This document shows, piece by piece, positions 33,600-46,339 of a DNA stretch of 64,000 nt; within the stretch, counting starts at the first letter, position 1, and each line of letters opens with the position of its first letter. The position numbers and the translations under genes were made by a program. The notes under the pieces were generated by a model that worked only from the letters and a program-made list of their open reading frames with translations, made no database searches and was not told where the DNA came from. This DNA is from Coenobita brevimanus (Eukaryota > Arthropoda > Malacostraca > Decapoda > Coenobitidae). The stretch lies in assembly GCA_032717465.1 (NCBI GenBank), contig CM064697.1, forward strand, positions 6,919,033-6,983,032, in the 5' to 3' direction.

Positions 33600-34878
33600 G
33601 TCAGCCTCACGCATGGCTGCACGGGTGGCTAAGCTGGGTAGGGGAGGGGCGGGAAGGGGAGAGGAGGAGGAAAGGATGGTAAGGGGAGAAGGGCATATGA
33701 GAGGAAATGGAAGTGGGTAGAAAAAATTTACAGGAGAACAAATAAAGGGACAGGAGAAGGATGAGGGAGGAGAGAGGGGAGAAAGATAAGGAGAGATGGA
33801 CTTCGGCGAGGAGCAGGGTAAGAGAAGACAGAGAAGAGAAAGGTAACGAGAAAAGGATTTAGGAAAACAGGAGAGTAAACAAAGAGCAAAGATAAAGCAA
33901 GAGTGAAGACAGAAGGAAGGTGTGAGGGAATAGAGAATAAAGAAGAGTCAAGAGAAAAGGAGAAAGTGTGAGTGAAGAGACGGGGAAGGAAAAAAAAAGG
34001 GTGAGTGACGGGATAATGAAGGAAGAAAGTGTGAATGAGGAATAAAAGCGAGAACAAAGGATGAGAGAAACTGTATGAATGAAGAGAGAGGAGAAAGGTA
34101 GAGGAAAAATGTTAGCGAGGAAAGAAGGCGAGTAAATAGAAAGTGGAAGATGAGACAGCTTTAGGATATAAGACGAAGGGAGGGAAGATCTGTCTTATAA
34201 AAGGACGAGGGCGAGGGGAGAAAAAGTGATGAGAAGTTGGCGAAAGAGATGGTGCTAATGAAGAGAAGAGGAAAGTGGAGGGAAGAAAGCGGACAATATG
34301 CTTGTGTAAGAAGACCCGGGCTGAGGGTGTGGGGGGGGGGGAAGGGGGGGGGGCAGGCATGGATGGAAGGTGGTCTAGAGATAAGAAGTGAAGAGAGAAG
34401 GACATTAAAGGGAGGGTAGGTGTGGGAAAGGATGAGATATTGTGGGAGGAGAGGGGTTAGTAGCACGGAGATAAGAAGAACTGTAAGAAGAAGCAAGGAA
34501 AGGGGGTCTTGGGAAGAAGGGTATAAGCTAGCGATGAGAGACAGACAGGGGTGCGTGAGAGGTGGGATTACGAGTGAAAGCAGGCATGGAAAGGAAGAGG
34601 GTGGAGAGAAGGGATGGGTAAGAAGGAAGACATGTGTGAAGCGGATGAGTATGGGGAGAGGAAAGAAGAAGGGCGAAGACAGGGTAGGTGAAAGGAGAAA
34701 AGATATGAGGAGAATTAATGCTGGAAAGGGTGAGAGGAAAATAGGAGGGTGATGAGTAAGAAGGAAAGATGTAGGCTAAAGATAATTAATATGGAGAGAA
34801 AGAGTGAGTGAGGAGGCAAGGGTTTAGGGAAGCTTGAAGGCGCAGAGTAATGAAGGGAACAGGGATGTACAAATAAGT

Positions 34879-34933
<55 letters not shown>

Positions 34934-36580
34934 GTATAGGTAACATCCTTGCCTACAGGGAAAAAATGTGGAACCGTAACACAAAAACTGCACACAAAAA
35001 AATCTGAAGACTAACAAATATAATATGGACTGCACATATAGCTGGACATAAAAAAGAAAACAAAAATATGTGAAGAAAAGCTGAAGGTGTGAGAGAGGGG
35101 AAGGGAAGAGAGAACACTGAAGGGCTGAGAAAGTGGAAGGAAAATGGAAGACTGGGGAGTTATGAGATAGTCAAAAAGAAAGGTGAGGAGAACGGAAAAG
35201 GAAAGCCTGGGACTGAACGAGGGTTAAATATAAATGCCAGAGGAAGGAAAGATGGAAGACTAGGCGGTTCAAGGATGGTTAAATAGAAGATATAAAAAAA
35301 AGGAAGGGTGGAAAGTAGAGTAAAGAGAGAGGGGGAAAGAAAGATGGAAAATATAAGGGCTGAACAAAAGAGGGAGGGAAAGACATAAGGAGGACTGGAT
35401 GGCTCAGGAACACAAGGGGGAATAAAGCAGAAGGGAGAGGGGAAGGAAAGACAAAAGGCACGGAGACTGAACCGAAGAGAGAGGTGAAGTGCAAGCTGGA
35501 AGACTCAAGGAACGAGGGACGGTTAAGTAGAAGGGAGAGGGTAAGGGAAGATGATAAAGGGTAGCAGTGGGTTATGGTGGCGGCCTGGATTTACTTATGG
35601 TGGTACGCGGCCCCAAGCTGAGAGGGTGTGCAGATAAGACTTATGGCCGCTGAGTTAAAGACGAAAAGCCATGGTTAAGCAAAACAGAACAGGGTGAAAT
35701 GGAAGATGTAAGGGAACATGATGAAAAGGGAGATAGGAAAGCAGGGTGGAGAAAAAAACAAAACAAAAAAACAAGAGCAAATAATAAAGGCTATATTAGA
35801 TAAGGAAGGTAAGAAAGACGAGGGATTATCAAATTACTTTAATGGTGGTACAAAAATTAACATGGAATAGAGAAAGAAGTATGCTAATGAGGATACCCCA
35901 AATGTCACTGAAAAATGAAGCAGGAAGATAATAAAGACCTGACAACGTACGATGAAGGGCTCGGCAGGTATATAGAACACAGGCAGATAACTGAATCCTA
36001 ACGAGTAAACGGAGCAGGTGAGAACAGGCAAACGGTTAGCTAACTGAGGTGAAGAACTGCGTAGGAAGACGGGAGGGAGGCACGGAGAAGAAAGGGGGGG
36101 TGAAGAAAGGGGGGACGGAGAAGAACGGGAGACACGGAAAAGAGTGGGAGGCACGGAGAAGAGAGGAATGCACATAGAGGAGTCGGAGGCACGGAGAAGG
36201 GGAGGCAAGGAGTGGAGAAAACTGCATGAAAAATGAAAGGGAGGCACGGAGAAGATGTACGAAGAAGGATGGGTGGCACAGTGAAGTGTAAAATGGGAGG
36301 CATGGAAAAGACAGGGAGGCACAAGGAAGAGTGGAAGGAGCGGGAGAAGGAAAGAGAAGAGGGAGATAAATAAGAAAGTACGAAAAAGGGGTAAGATAGG
36401 CAGAGAAGAGGGAGGAAAAGGAAGAAGAAAAAGAGAGGAGATGAAAAAAAAAAAAAAAAGGGCCCAGCATAAGGTGAGGAGGAGCTGGGGGTGGGGGAAG
36501 GATGTGAGTGGCAATATAGGTGTAGAGGTGATGGAGGGTCTGCCAGGGAGCTGTGGTGTAGCGGTGGGTCAGGCCTCAAG
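33600..36580. repeat. 3-kb polypurine domain
   Basis: The + strand is G/A-rich almost without break. It includes (GA)n at 34882-34931, G runs at about 34330-34352, and AGGCACGGAGAAGAGAGGGG-like repeats at 36070-36330 (period about 25-30). Long Ser/Phe/Leu-rich minus frames (for example 35834-36579) are artefacts. Interrupted by normal-complexity sequence near 35560-35660 and 35920-36060. Confidence 0.85.
34598..34730. repeat. 133-bp direct duplication, copy 2
   Basis: Second copy of 33351-33483, about 1.25 kb downstream in the same orientation. Confidence 0.9.
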
Positions 36581-37784
36581 TGGACGGTAACACTTGTTTA
36601 TTGAATACCTCAGCTACCGTGTCCGCCGCCCCGCGTCCCATTTACAGTGTCACTGCACACCTTACCACTTACTTACATTACCTTGTTGGAGTCTTCATTC
36701 CATTAACCACTTAAATACGATAAAGCCTGATTGTATTCTTGGCATCTGTAGGTGATATTATTCAATGTTCGAGTTATTTTTTTTATTAAAGGGACGCTCT
36801 CCTAATTGGAAAACAACTGCTTGGTAGGAGTATTACTGCAACAAAACAAAAGTAACTCATCGTCAGAGTGAAGAAGTTAAGCAGCCGACAATTCAATAAA
36901 GTTATCATTATCATTATTTTCATCATCATTATCGTCATCATCATCCAAATCCTACTCCCCTCTAATACGTGGACTGGCTATATCTCGGTGAAGTACTTAT
37001 ACTCACATACAGGATACACTCTTACTCACTGTTATGACCAGGGATAAATTGAGACGCATAAACAACCTGTCCCCATATCAATGTTTACGGAGAACCATCA
37101 GACACTCACACCATTTATGTCCTCATGGAAGGGCCTCGCGTCAATGGGCCTTTTAGATTTAATAAGCCTAAGCCCTTTAAAGATGATCGATGATGGGTGA
37201 GGGGTGGTGGCGGGTGGTGGAGGGCCGGTGTAATATCTTCTTAAGAGGCCAGGCTTCGTATTTATCAAGGATCTCAACTCCCATCGGTGCTGCAGGAGGA
37301 GGTCTTCACGCGATGCCTCTGATATAACCAGGCGGCGGAGTTGCCCGCAGTCCACCATCCTCCAAAGATAGATGGTGGACTGTGGGATAAGAGCTACACC
37401 ATTCTACAGTCAACTGGCTTCACCTTCAGATGAACCTTGGGTTACAACTACTTAACTACTTCTACTACTACTAACCGCTTCAGTCCGATGAAGTATATAA
37501 AGGAGTTGGGGGCGGCTATATCTGAGCCTTCCAGTTTAAAAAAGTCTGTCCTAAACTAAATATTGAGAACAAGTAAAAAAAAAAAAAAAAAAAAAAAAAA
37601 TCATCATCGTACTGACGATGTTCATTATTTTCCATGATAAATAAATCTCTCTACCAGTTAACTATAAGCCGTTTTGTTTTTCTTTTTATTTTTACTTTAA
37701 TATTCACTTCAGCTTGGTTGTGAAGTGCTTGGTAACTGTATGGTCGAAGATAAAATATAACCAAGCCATCTCACACACACCTCT
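36581..37784. other. Unassigned intergenic DNA
   Basis: Contains a CAT/CTA-rich patch at 36905-36950, an inverted-looking pair of GGATGGTGGACTGTGG-type words near 37355-37385, and poly-A at 37575-37600. An 86-codon minus frame at 37098-37358 has no recognised domain. Confidence 0.45.
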
Positions 37785-38002
37785 GGGTCGTATTCTGTCT
37801 CTGGAGATCTCTTAACACATCTTCTTCAGCGATTTATCCTGCATATTACACCTCAATATCCTTTTGTAAGATATTAATGCAAACTATGTCTATTTTAAAA
37901 TCACATAAGTAACATACAAAAAAATGCTAAAGTGTAATATGCAAACTTAATCGCTAATGAAAAGGTGATACTAAGGCTCCTGTGCCACCCAGAATACGAG
38001 CC
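37785..38002. mobile_element. MITE-like element with GGGTCGTATTCTG inverted ends
   Basis: The left end GGGTCGTATTCTG (37785-37797) and the right end CAGAATACGAGCC (37990-38002) are inverted copies with 12 of 13 matches and a perfect TCGTATTCTG core. Length is 218 bp, AT-rich, no coding frame. No clear target duplication is visible, so the superfamily is undetermined. Confidence 0.6.
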
Positions 38003-39140
<1,138 letters not shown>

Positions 39141-39680
39141 CCTACACAGTGACTCTCAACGCCATGTAGGCCACCGCACGCTTCCCCAACTTCCACGAGC
39201 CTTGATCAAACACACATACACACGCCTTGTTATTCGCCAGCGTTGACACTAATCTTCGGTCATATTCTTTCTGTACTGATCGTCAGGTACTGTACTTGCT
39301 TCGGTAACTGTATTATCTTCTGGAACTGCATTCAGGTCCTGATACACAACTGAACATTATATACCGTATTATCTTCAGGTACTGCCTTTAAATTTTGGTA
39401 CATACTTTAAATTCAGCCACTGTAATGTCTTTAGCCTCTGTATTTAACTCAGCTACTGTATTCTGCAATCCACTTCTCCTCACTCGACGCCCTCTGTCTA
39501 ATGAAACACCAGACGCAAGTACCCTCATGCTTGCAATGGATGAAAACCATGAATTCCGCCAAGCACGCACACTCACGGACATTGAAAGACGCCATGGGAA
39601 TCACACAAACCCGTCAGCCTGTAATCAGACACGAGAAATGAGAGGGAGCGGTCGAACTAACAGGGAGACAGACAGACAGG
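39141..39680. other. Unassigned DNA
   Basis: A CTGTATTATCTTC / GGTACTG-type word recurs at about 39280-39390 (period about 65), indicating a short degenerate repeat. No gene. Confidence 0.45.
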
Positions 39681-39699
39681 CAATCAGACAACATCCACA

Positions 39700-40320
39700 G
39701 CACATGTGATATGGCGCGGTGTGGCGTGGTGCATTGTGGAGGTGATATATTGTGATTGTGGTACATTGTGGTGGTAGTGTGGTGTATCTGTTGTGATGGT
39801 GGTAGTGTGGTGTACTGTGGTGGTGGCGGTAGTGTGGTGTACTGTGGTGGTGGTGGTAATGTGGTGTACTGTAGTGGTGGTGGTGGCAGTGTTGTGTACT
39901 GTAGTGGTGGTGGCAGTGTGGTGCACGCACTGTGGTGGTGGCAGTGTGGTGCATGCACTGTGGTGGTGGTGGAAGCGTGGTGTACTGAGGTGGTGGAGGG
40001 AGTGTGATGTACTGTGGTGGTGGTGTGGTGCACTGTGGTGGTGGTGGTGTGGTGCACTGTGGTGGTGGTGGTGGTGTGACGTTCTGTGGTGGTGGTGGTG
40101 GCGGTGGTGGTGTGGTGTACTGTGGCGGTGGTGGCAGTGTGGTGCACTGTGGTGGTGGTGGCAGTGTGGTGCACTGTGGTGGTGGTGGTGTGGTGTACTG
40201 TGGTTGTGGTTGTAGTGTGGTGCATTGCGGTGGTGATGTGGTTCATCTGTGGTGGTGGTAGTTGTGTGGTGTATTGTGGTGGTGGTGTGATGTATTTCCG
40301 ATGATGGTGGTAGTATGAGG
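39700..40320. repeat. GTGGTG minisatellite
   Basis: GTGGTGTACTGTGGTGGTGG and GTGGTGCACTGTGGTGGTGG units of about 24-33 bp repeat more than 20 times. Val/Trp/Cys-rich plus frames and His/Thr/Pro-rich minus frames are its translations, not proteins. Confidence 0.93.
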
Positions 40321-40327
40321 TACTGTG

Positions 40328-40391
40328 GTACTTCTTAAAGAGGCAGCCTAGAATGGGCAAGAGTATATTGTAGTTATCCCCTTTTCTTAGG
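40328..40391 (+). mobile_element. LINE 3' tail fragment
   Basis: CAGCCTAGAATGGGCAA and TTGTAGTTATCCCCTTTTCT match in order and spacing the tail at 12026-12080. It sits as a short island inside the GTG-rich array. Confidence 0.5.
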
Positions 40392-40399
40392 CTGTTATT

Positions 40400-41140
40400 A
40401 TCTATTATGAAAGTGGTGGTGATGGCCGAAGTGGTGTGGTGCACTGCAGTGGTGGTGTGACGTACTGTGGTGGTTGATAGTGGTCTGGGGAACTATAGTA
40501 ATATTGTTGTGGCGGCGGCGGTGATGGTGGTGGTGGTGTGATGCTCTATGATGGCAGTGGGGTGTATTATAGTGAGCAGTGTAGTGTACTACGGTAGACT
40601 GGTGCTTGCTGACGTTATGATGTCGTATGACGGTGGCAGTGTGGGGCACTATAAATGTGATGCACTGTGGTGTAATCCGGTTTACGGTGGTGTTATGGCG
40701 GCTGTGGTATACTGTCGTGTTGATGTGATGTACTGTGAAGTTGGTGTGGTGTCGGGGTTATGTACTGTGGCGTTTGTGTGGTGCTGGTGTAGTATATTGT
40801 GGCGTTATGCCGGTGTGGTGCATACGTAGTGTGGTATGTTCATGTGCTGTGACGTGGCGCTTGTGTGGTATGTTGTGGTACTGACGTGGCGTAGTTTGAT
40901 ACATTAATGAGCTGAATTGTTGTACAGACGTGAGGTGGTGCTTTATGGCATGTAGTCATCGTGATACTGGTGTGGCTTTATACATTACAGCGCTCCTCTG
41001 ATACTATGCACTGTAGTCAGCAAGGGTTCCTTTGTGCCGCAGAGTAGTGTGATACTGGCGAGGCATGGCCATGGTGTACGAGTACCTGTAATACTGGCGT
41101 AGTGTGCTGTAGTGCATGGCGCCATGACTGTGCTGTATGT
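40400..41140. repeat. Diverged GTGGTG minisatellite
   Basis: The GTGGTGTACTGTGG theme continues with increasing divergence (GTGATGTACTGTG, GTGTGGTGCTGG) to about 41140. Confidence 0.65.
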
Positions 41141-41421
41141 ATCACATAGAAAAAAAAAATGCCGTTGTATAAGTTAGTCTGCTCTATTCAATACGTCTTA
41201 CTAATTCAACAGAACCTTCTTGAATGCCCAGAAAGTTGTAATTTAGCTAAAACCTGGGCTCACATCCTAACTTTGATTAACTGTAACATAACGGTGCATA
41301 TTAAAAGTCTAAAAGCAATGTTACAATTCACAGGGGCAACTATTACATGAAGTTGGTCTGACAAAGAAAATGCCAAACCTACTTCATGCAGAACAAGCAT
41401 TTGGAAAGCTACAACAATAAC

Positions 41422-41554
41422 ACTACTACTACTACTACTACTACTATTACTAGTACTAATGATAATAATAATATTATCGCAACTTTTTTGCACCTAAGGA
41501 TGGGTTACTACTACTACTGTACTACTACTACTACTATTAATAATAATAATTATG

Positions 41555-41593
<39 letters not shown>

Positions 41594-41596
41594 TAA
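41422..41596. repeat. (CTA)n and (TAA)n trinucleotide arrays
   Basis: (CTA)n at 41422-41446 and 41506-41535, then (AAT)n to 41596, which abuts the third GGATCC element. Confidence 0.93.
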
Positions 41597-41924
41597 CTAG
41601 AATGCACTGAGAGAGCGCATACCTCCGCCAATGCCGGATCCTGATCCGGATCTGCGCTCAAATTTAATTAATTCATTCTTAGGCCATGGCTAACCCTTCC
41701 ACAAAACTGAAATTCATTTAGAAATAATATTGTGCGGGATACATAGGATCCCGTTCCGGATTCGGATCCGTCCCAAAATTTAAACAATTCTTCCTTGGCC
41801 CATGGCCCACTCTTCCACAAAATTTCATTGAAATTCATTGAGAACTTTTGGAGATATCGTATGGACAAACAAACAGACAAACACAGATGAATACATAAGC
41901 TCCTCCAACTTCATTGGCGGAGGT
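41597..41924 (-). mobile_element. GGATCC-rich Helentron-like element, copy 3 (two modules)
   Basis: On + it begins CTAGAATGCACTGAGAGAGC, then GCATACCTCCGCCAATGCC, and ends TTGGCGGAGGT. In element orientation the 3' hairpin is GCGCT-CTCTC-AGTGC with five paired positions, then CTAG. Two modules start at about 41660 and 41774. The TGTCTGTTAGCAGG block is reduced to an AACAAACAGACAAACA remnant. TAA arrays lie on both sides, so it sits inside or next to trinucleotide DNA. No coding frame. Confidence 0.75.
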
Positions 41925-41985
41925 AATAATAATAATAATAAAACTACTACTACTAATAATAATAATAGTAATAATAACGAAAACT
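41925..41985. repeat. (TAA)n array
   Basis: AAT/TAA and CTA repeats directly following copy 3. Confidence 0.9.
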
Positions 41986-42559
41986 GAGCCGAGCATCTTT
42001 TCTACCCAAACTCAATACCTGTCTTTTTACAACTCCCCCTTAGGACTGCGAGCCGCTCCCCACGCCCCCGTATTTTATCTCCAAAGAACCTGGCTTCCTT
42101 AATCTCACCTTTCTCTGGCGTCTCGTATCTCTCCCTCCCTTCGATAACCAACGCGGATATTGCCCGGACTCTCGTTTTTCACAGGGGGGACCAATAAATC
42201 CGAAAATTACTAGCGGGGACCTCCGGGGGTATAACGCGTCCTCCCCTTCAACATATATTCTCACATTTATATCCTGCAGGGTCCACAGTACTGCATTATT
42301 AGCTGCCATTGTACCCCCCTTTTTCCTCTCCTTGGCCTGGGCTCTTCTGACACAGCATCCCGATATTCTTGCAAATTTAGAATGGTACACTTTAAATAAT
42401 ATTCGTCCTTTTTTCTTCCTGACCTTTTTCTACATATTTTCATCCTCTTTTCATGCAAAATAAGAGCTCGGATTATAACGTCAAATTTGCTTGTTGGATA
42501 CTATTACAGATACCGTATTTGTATCTATCTGACCAGACGCGATAGAAATTATCTTATAC
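41986..42559. other. Unassigned DNA
   Basis: Two overlapping minus frames (42040-42390 and 42267-42458) are of normal complexity but contain no recognised domain. Confidence 0.4.
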
Positions 42560-42835
42560 TTATCACATACATAACACCACTTAACACCAGCATCCACAAG
42601 ATATAGGATTCATCTTCATTACATACACACCACCACCTAACGTCAACATCTATACGAAGATACAAGACTCTACATATCATTACATAAACACCATCACTTG
42701 ACATCAACATCCACGAGAAGATATAGAAAGTCATGTTATATATACCGTCCTTCAAACACAAATCACCATTAAGTACCAACATCCACAAAAAGATATACAT
42801 ACTTCTCTGCATACATATCACCACTTAACACCACC
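42560..42835. repeat. Degenerate minisatellite, ~62 bp
   Basis: CACCACTTAACACCAGCATC with CACAAGATATAGGA is repeated about five times with changes (ACCACCTAACGTCAACATC, CATCACTTGACATCAACATC, CACCATTAAGTACCAACATC). Confidence 0.75.
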
Positions 42836-44164
42836 ATGCCTCATACGCCTCCTTTGCTATCTACATAAGCAATATTCATGTCGGCGTTCCTCCCTCTAAC
42901 ACATCGGATCTGGCCACACCCTGCCGCCACTGATTACCTCATCAGCGGGGCCAATATCACCACATCCACCACCGCGTCACCACCATCACACACCACCAGT
43001 CTCCATCACCGATCTCGACTACGGTTTGTCATTACAGATCACTACCACACATTACTATTACCATCCAATATTCTTCTTAACAGTTATCACTTATTACGAT
43101 CATTCGCCTGAAGTACCACAATGACCTTAACCACTCATCATTACTGCACATCACTGTTATTGTCACCACCACCACAGTTACTGGCATAATTACCAGTCAC
43201 TGGACTCATCTCATTTTACCTCGGTTACCAGTGTAATCACATTAACACATTGGTTTCAAGATGCATGTCTTCCTAGTATCTATAGTATCTATATAAGCAG
43301 TGTTGTTTGACTGGCCCACAAATCACCCACAGCAATATGGAACACCGGGACATCATCTATAACATATCAGTTCGCTATGGCCCTTAAAGCAGTATCCTAC
43401 CATCAATTCTTTTAACATACACCCAAGGAAGTAACAATCTAACGCCTGAATACTCTACATCTCTCGACATCACAACAGTTCATCCTGCGAGTCATATTGC
43501 AAGTTCCATGATTATTTTCGTGGATTATAAAATTTACTCATATACAGTACTAGCATACTGGCAATAAACAAAGCACATCCACTATTTCTGTAGTCCGTTA
43601 TCTTGTTACATATGGCATCTTCTTGCGGTAATATAATGCCACAACTCAGACTAGATCGCTTACATACTCGCAGTTCCCTTTGAAACATCGTTCCCCCTCT
43701 ATCAATAGCTTCCAGGCTCAAACTTCTCATAATACCTGATGCCCCCTACCAAAGTCACACAAAGCCGACTTGCAACAGAACACAATACCTCCTATCCATA
43801 CAATCTCTCTGCAACACACCTGTTCATCACAAACATTTAATTATTGTTACATTTTATAATATTTAGCTCTCTTATATTTTACCAATAATTCTCTCTTTTG
43901 TTCAACACCTTCACTCGAAACGCATCAATTCATGGGTTATTATCATATCATGCCGTGAAATCTCTTCTCTCTAATGTAATGCCTTTTATCTTGTCCTCCT
44001 TTCTTCTGATCTCTCCATAACTCGTGTAGCTTACTTAACACACCTCTCAGCTAAATAACAGCCTCACCCAACAGGATCGAAGAACTGCTTAAATAATTCT
44101 CGTAATATCATCACTGCTTCCTCGTAGCAAACTTTCTCTCCGAGTATCTTCCCTGGGCGTAACA
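42836..44164. other. Unassigned intergenic DNA
   Basis: CAC/CATCACC-rich patches at 42955-43210 suggest weak trinucleotide bias. No gene or known element recognised. Confidence 0.45.
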
Positions 44165-44450
44165 TGGCGCCCTGGCAACACCCTTCCTACTTTACATTCA
44201 ACCATACTCCAGCACAGTCCCCCCGCCTTCAACAATTTCCCCAAGCACTTCACCAGCACAGTTTCCCTAAGATCTAATACAGCACTATAGCAACACCCTT
44301 TCTTCTTTACTCTCAACTATCCTACAACACAGTCCTCCCTCCTACAACATTTTCCAAGATCCATTGCAGCACCAAAGCAACACCCTTTCTGCTTCAAATT
44401 CGACCACCTTGCAACACACCGTCTCTCCCTGCCTCAACACCGCCCTCCCT
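44165..44450. repeat. Degenerate tandem repeat, ~90-117 bp
   Basis: GCAACACCCTTYCTDCTT recurs at about 44174, 44290 and 44378, each followed by TTC/TCAACYA, ACACAGTCC-like and CAACAATTTYCCAAG blocks. Confidence 0.65.
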
Positions 44451-45400
44451 ACTGCTCCTCTTTGAAGTCGCCTGGCGGAGTTATTACAGCGGAGGGAGGG
44501 CCGGCAGCTCGGAGGGGCCAGCATTTCGTTTCAAGCTAATACACCCTGATGATGCCATTTCCGTTCTGACGGTGAGTGGCTGCGGCAGGATGTAATAACC
44601 TGGTTCGTTTGGCCGTAATGTATCGACGTGGAATCCCTCCAGCCCAAGAGCACGAGCATTACCAAGATTTGAGTTTGGGGGGTACTAATCGACCGGGTGC
44701 CAACAGACATCGAATTAGCACGGGTTTTAACATCGGTTCATCACGGTAACAGCCTTGACAACTCTGTACTCTAACCCAATCCGGCAACCCCCTCCCCCCA
44801 TCAGAGGAGCCACTTTTTTTTATTTATGGAAGTCATATTTACATTTCCTCTCATAAATCTGTACCCGAGACTGGCTGCAATCACGCAATGCCCACACATC
44901 AGTCGGCAATGATAGTTCGAGTCGCTGAAAGTCTCTAGTGTACATCGCTCATCGTAGAGCGCCGGCCTGCGGAAGTTAAGAGGATGTGGCTCTTTTGCTT
45001 TTTCTCAGCTATTAAAAAAAAAAAAGTAATCTAGGGATCAACATTTTTACCAAGACTCCTCGGCTCAGGTCTCTATGGAGATTGGTGATGGTGATGGTAC
45101 ATGAAACTGTAGATGAAACGGTGAACTCGGTGAACTTGTTCGTGCCAGGCTAACAAGAGCATACCTCACCATAACATGTCCGCCAGGGAGAAAAGACAAT
45201 AAAAAGCAGGATTTTATAGGTTTCACCCTAAGCTTCTAATCTGGGTGGGTTAAAATGCTTAAGTTATGATCATGAACACTACAGGTTACACTGACGCCAG
45301 CCCGTAAACTTTGAACTGGACGAGAATAGATACACGCAGAGTCTTTGTAGGTTCAGCACATGTAAAAGAACAGGGGGAAAATGCACATCAATATCTTCTA
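44451..45400. other. Unassigned DNA, locally high complexity
   Basis: 44540-44760 is balanced in composition and unique-looking, including ATGTATCGACGTGGAATCCC. No coding frame of note. Short A and T runs lie at 44813-44821 and 45014-45025. Confidence 0.4.
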
Positions 45401-46260
45401 CAGCCATGGTACACTTTCTCCCTCAATCTGTCCCTTTAATCTTCGCTTACAGTTCTCTATTTCCTCTCTCCTTGGATCTCTGAGTACAGCACGTGTAGAG
45501 AAAAACGAAGGAAATACAACTTGCTACTGTTTTTACGGTCATGTGTGAGAAACGACAAGGGAGATTTTCCTTGTCATCTTGCGCTTCCACTCTTCAGTCA
45601 GTACACTCTATTTCTCTCTCCTTTTCAATCTGTCACTTGTCCCTTCACTCTTCATTCAGTGCTCTCTATTCCTCTCTCCTTTTCAGTCTGTCACTCCTTG
45701 CTATTCTCAGGTTCTCTCTCTTCTTCATTTTGACTTGGTTCTTATATGTTCGTTTCTCTCCTTCTATCTACTTTCACTTTCTGTTCACTGTTTCCTCTCT
45801 CCCCTTCAGTCTTTCTTCGCCAAGGTATCTTTTTCCTCTCCTCGCTCCAGTCTGCCTTTACTCAATGTCCTCTATTTCCTCTCCTTGAATTCACTTACTG
45901 TCCTCTAATTCCTCTCTCCTCTTCAATCTCTCTTCACTAACTTTATCACTGAAATCAATCTTCAATCACTCTTCTTTTTATCATACACTCATTGTCTTCA
46001 ATTACTGTTCTCCATGTTCCTATTCCTCTTCCTACTACCTCTGACTTTTCTTTAAGCTGTTATACTCACTTATCTCAATTCTCCCTATTCACTGTCCTCT
46101 AATTTCTTTTTCCTTTTCAATCTGTCACCCTTCACTGTTCTCCACTTCCTCTCTCTTCTTGCTTCCTTTTCCCTAACTCTCTCACTCGCTATTTTTCCTT
46201 TAGTCATTTCAGGGGATGCTCCCAGTTGCTGGTGACCACATCTGCGAATGTATAGAACGG
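45400..46260. repeat. Pyrimidine-rich degenerate minisatellite
   Basis: CTCTCTCCTTTTCAATCTGT, CACTCTTCATTCA and CTCTATTCC(T)CTCTCC words recur about every 60-70 bp (for example 45610, 45675, 45745). Frames are artefacts. Confidence 0.7.
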
Positions 46261-46339
46261 TAATTGGAGGAGGGATGTCAGGGTTGTTTTGCATCGTAAC
46301 GACCTGCTTGGCTTGTGAATATGCATCACCATGAGCCCA

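Noticed and set aside
35834..36579. Long Phe/Ser/Leu-rich minus frames that look like membrane proteins
   Set aside because: Composition artefact of the polypurine domain; overlapping frames are equally open.
39614..40444. 276-codon His/Thr/Pro-rich minus frame
   Set aside because: Reverse translation of the GTGGTG minisatellite; open because the repeat unit lacks stops.
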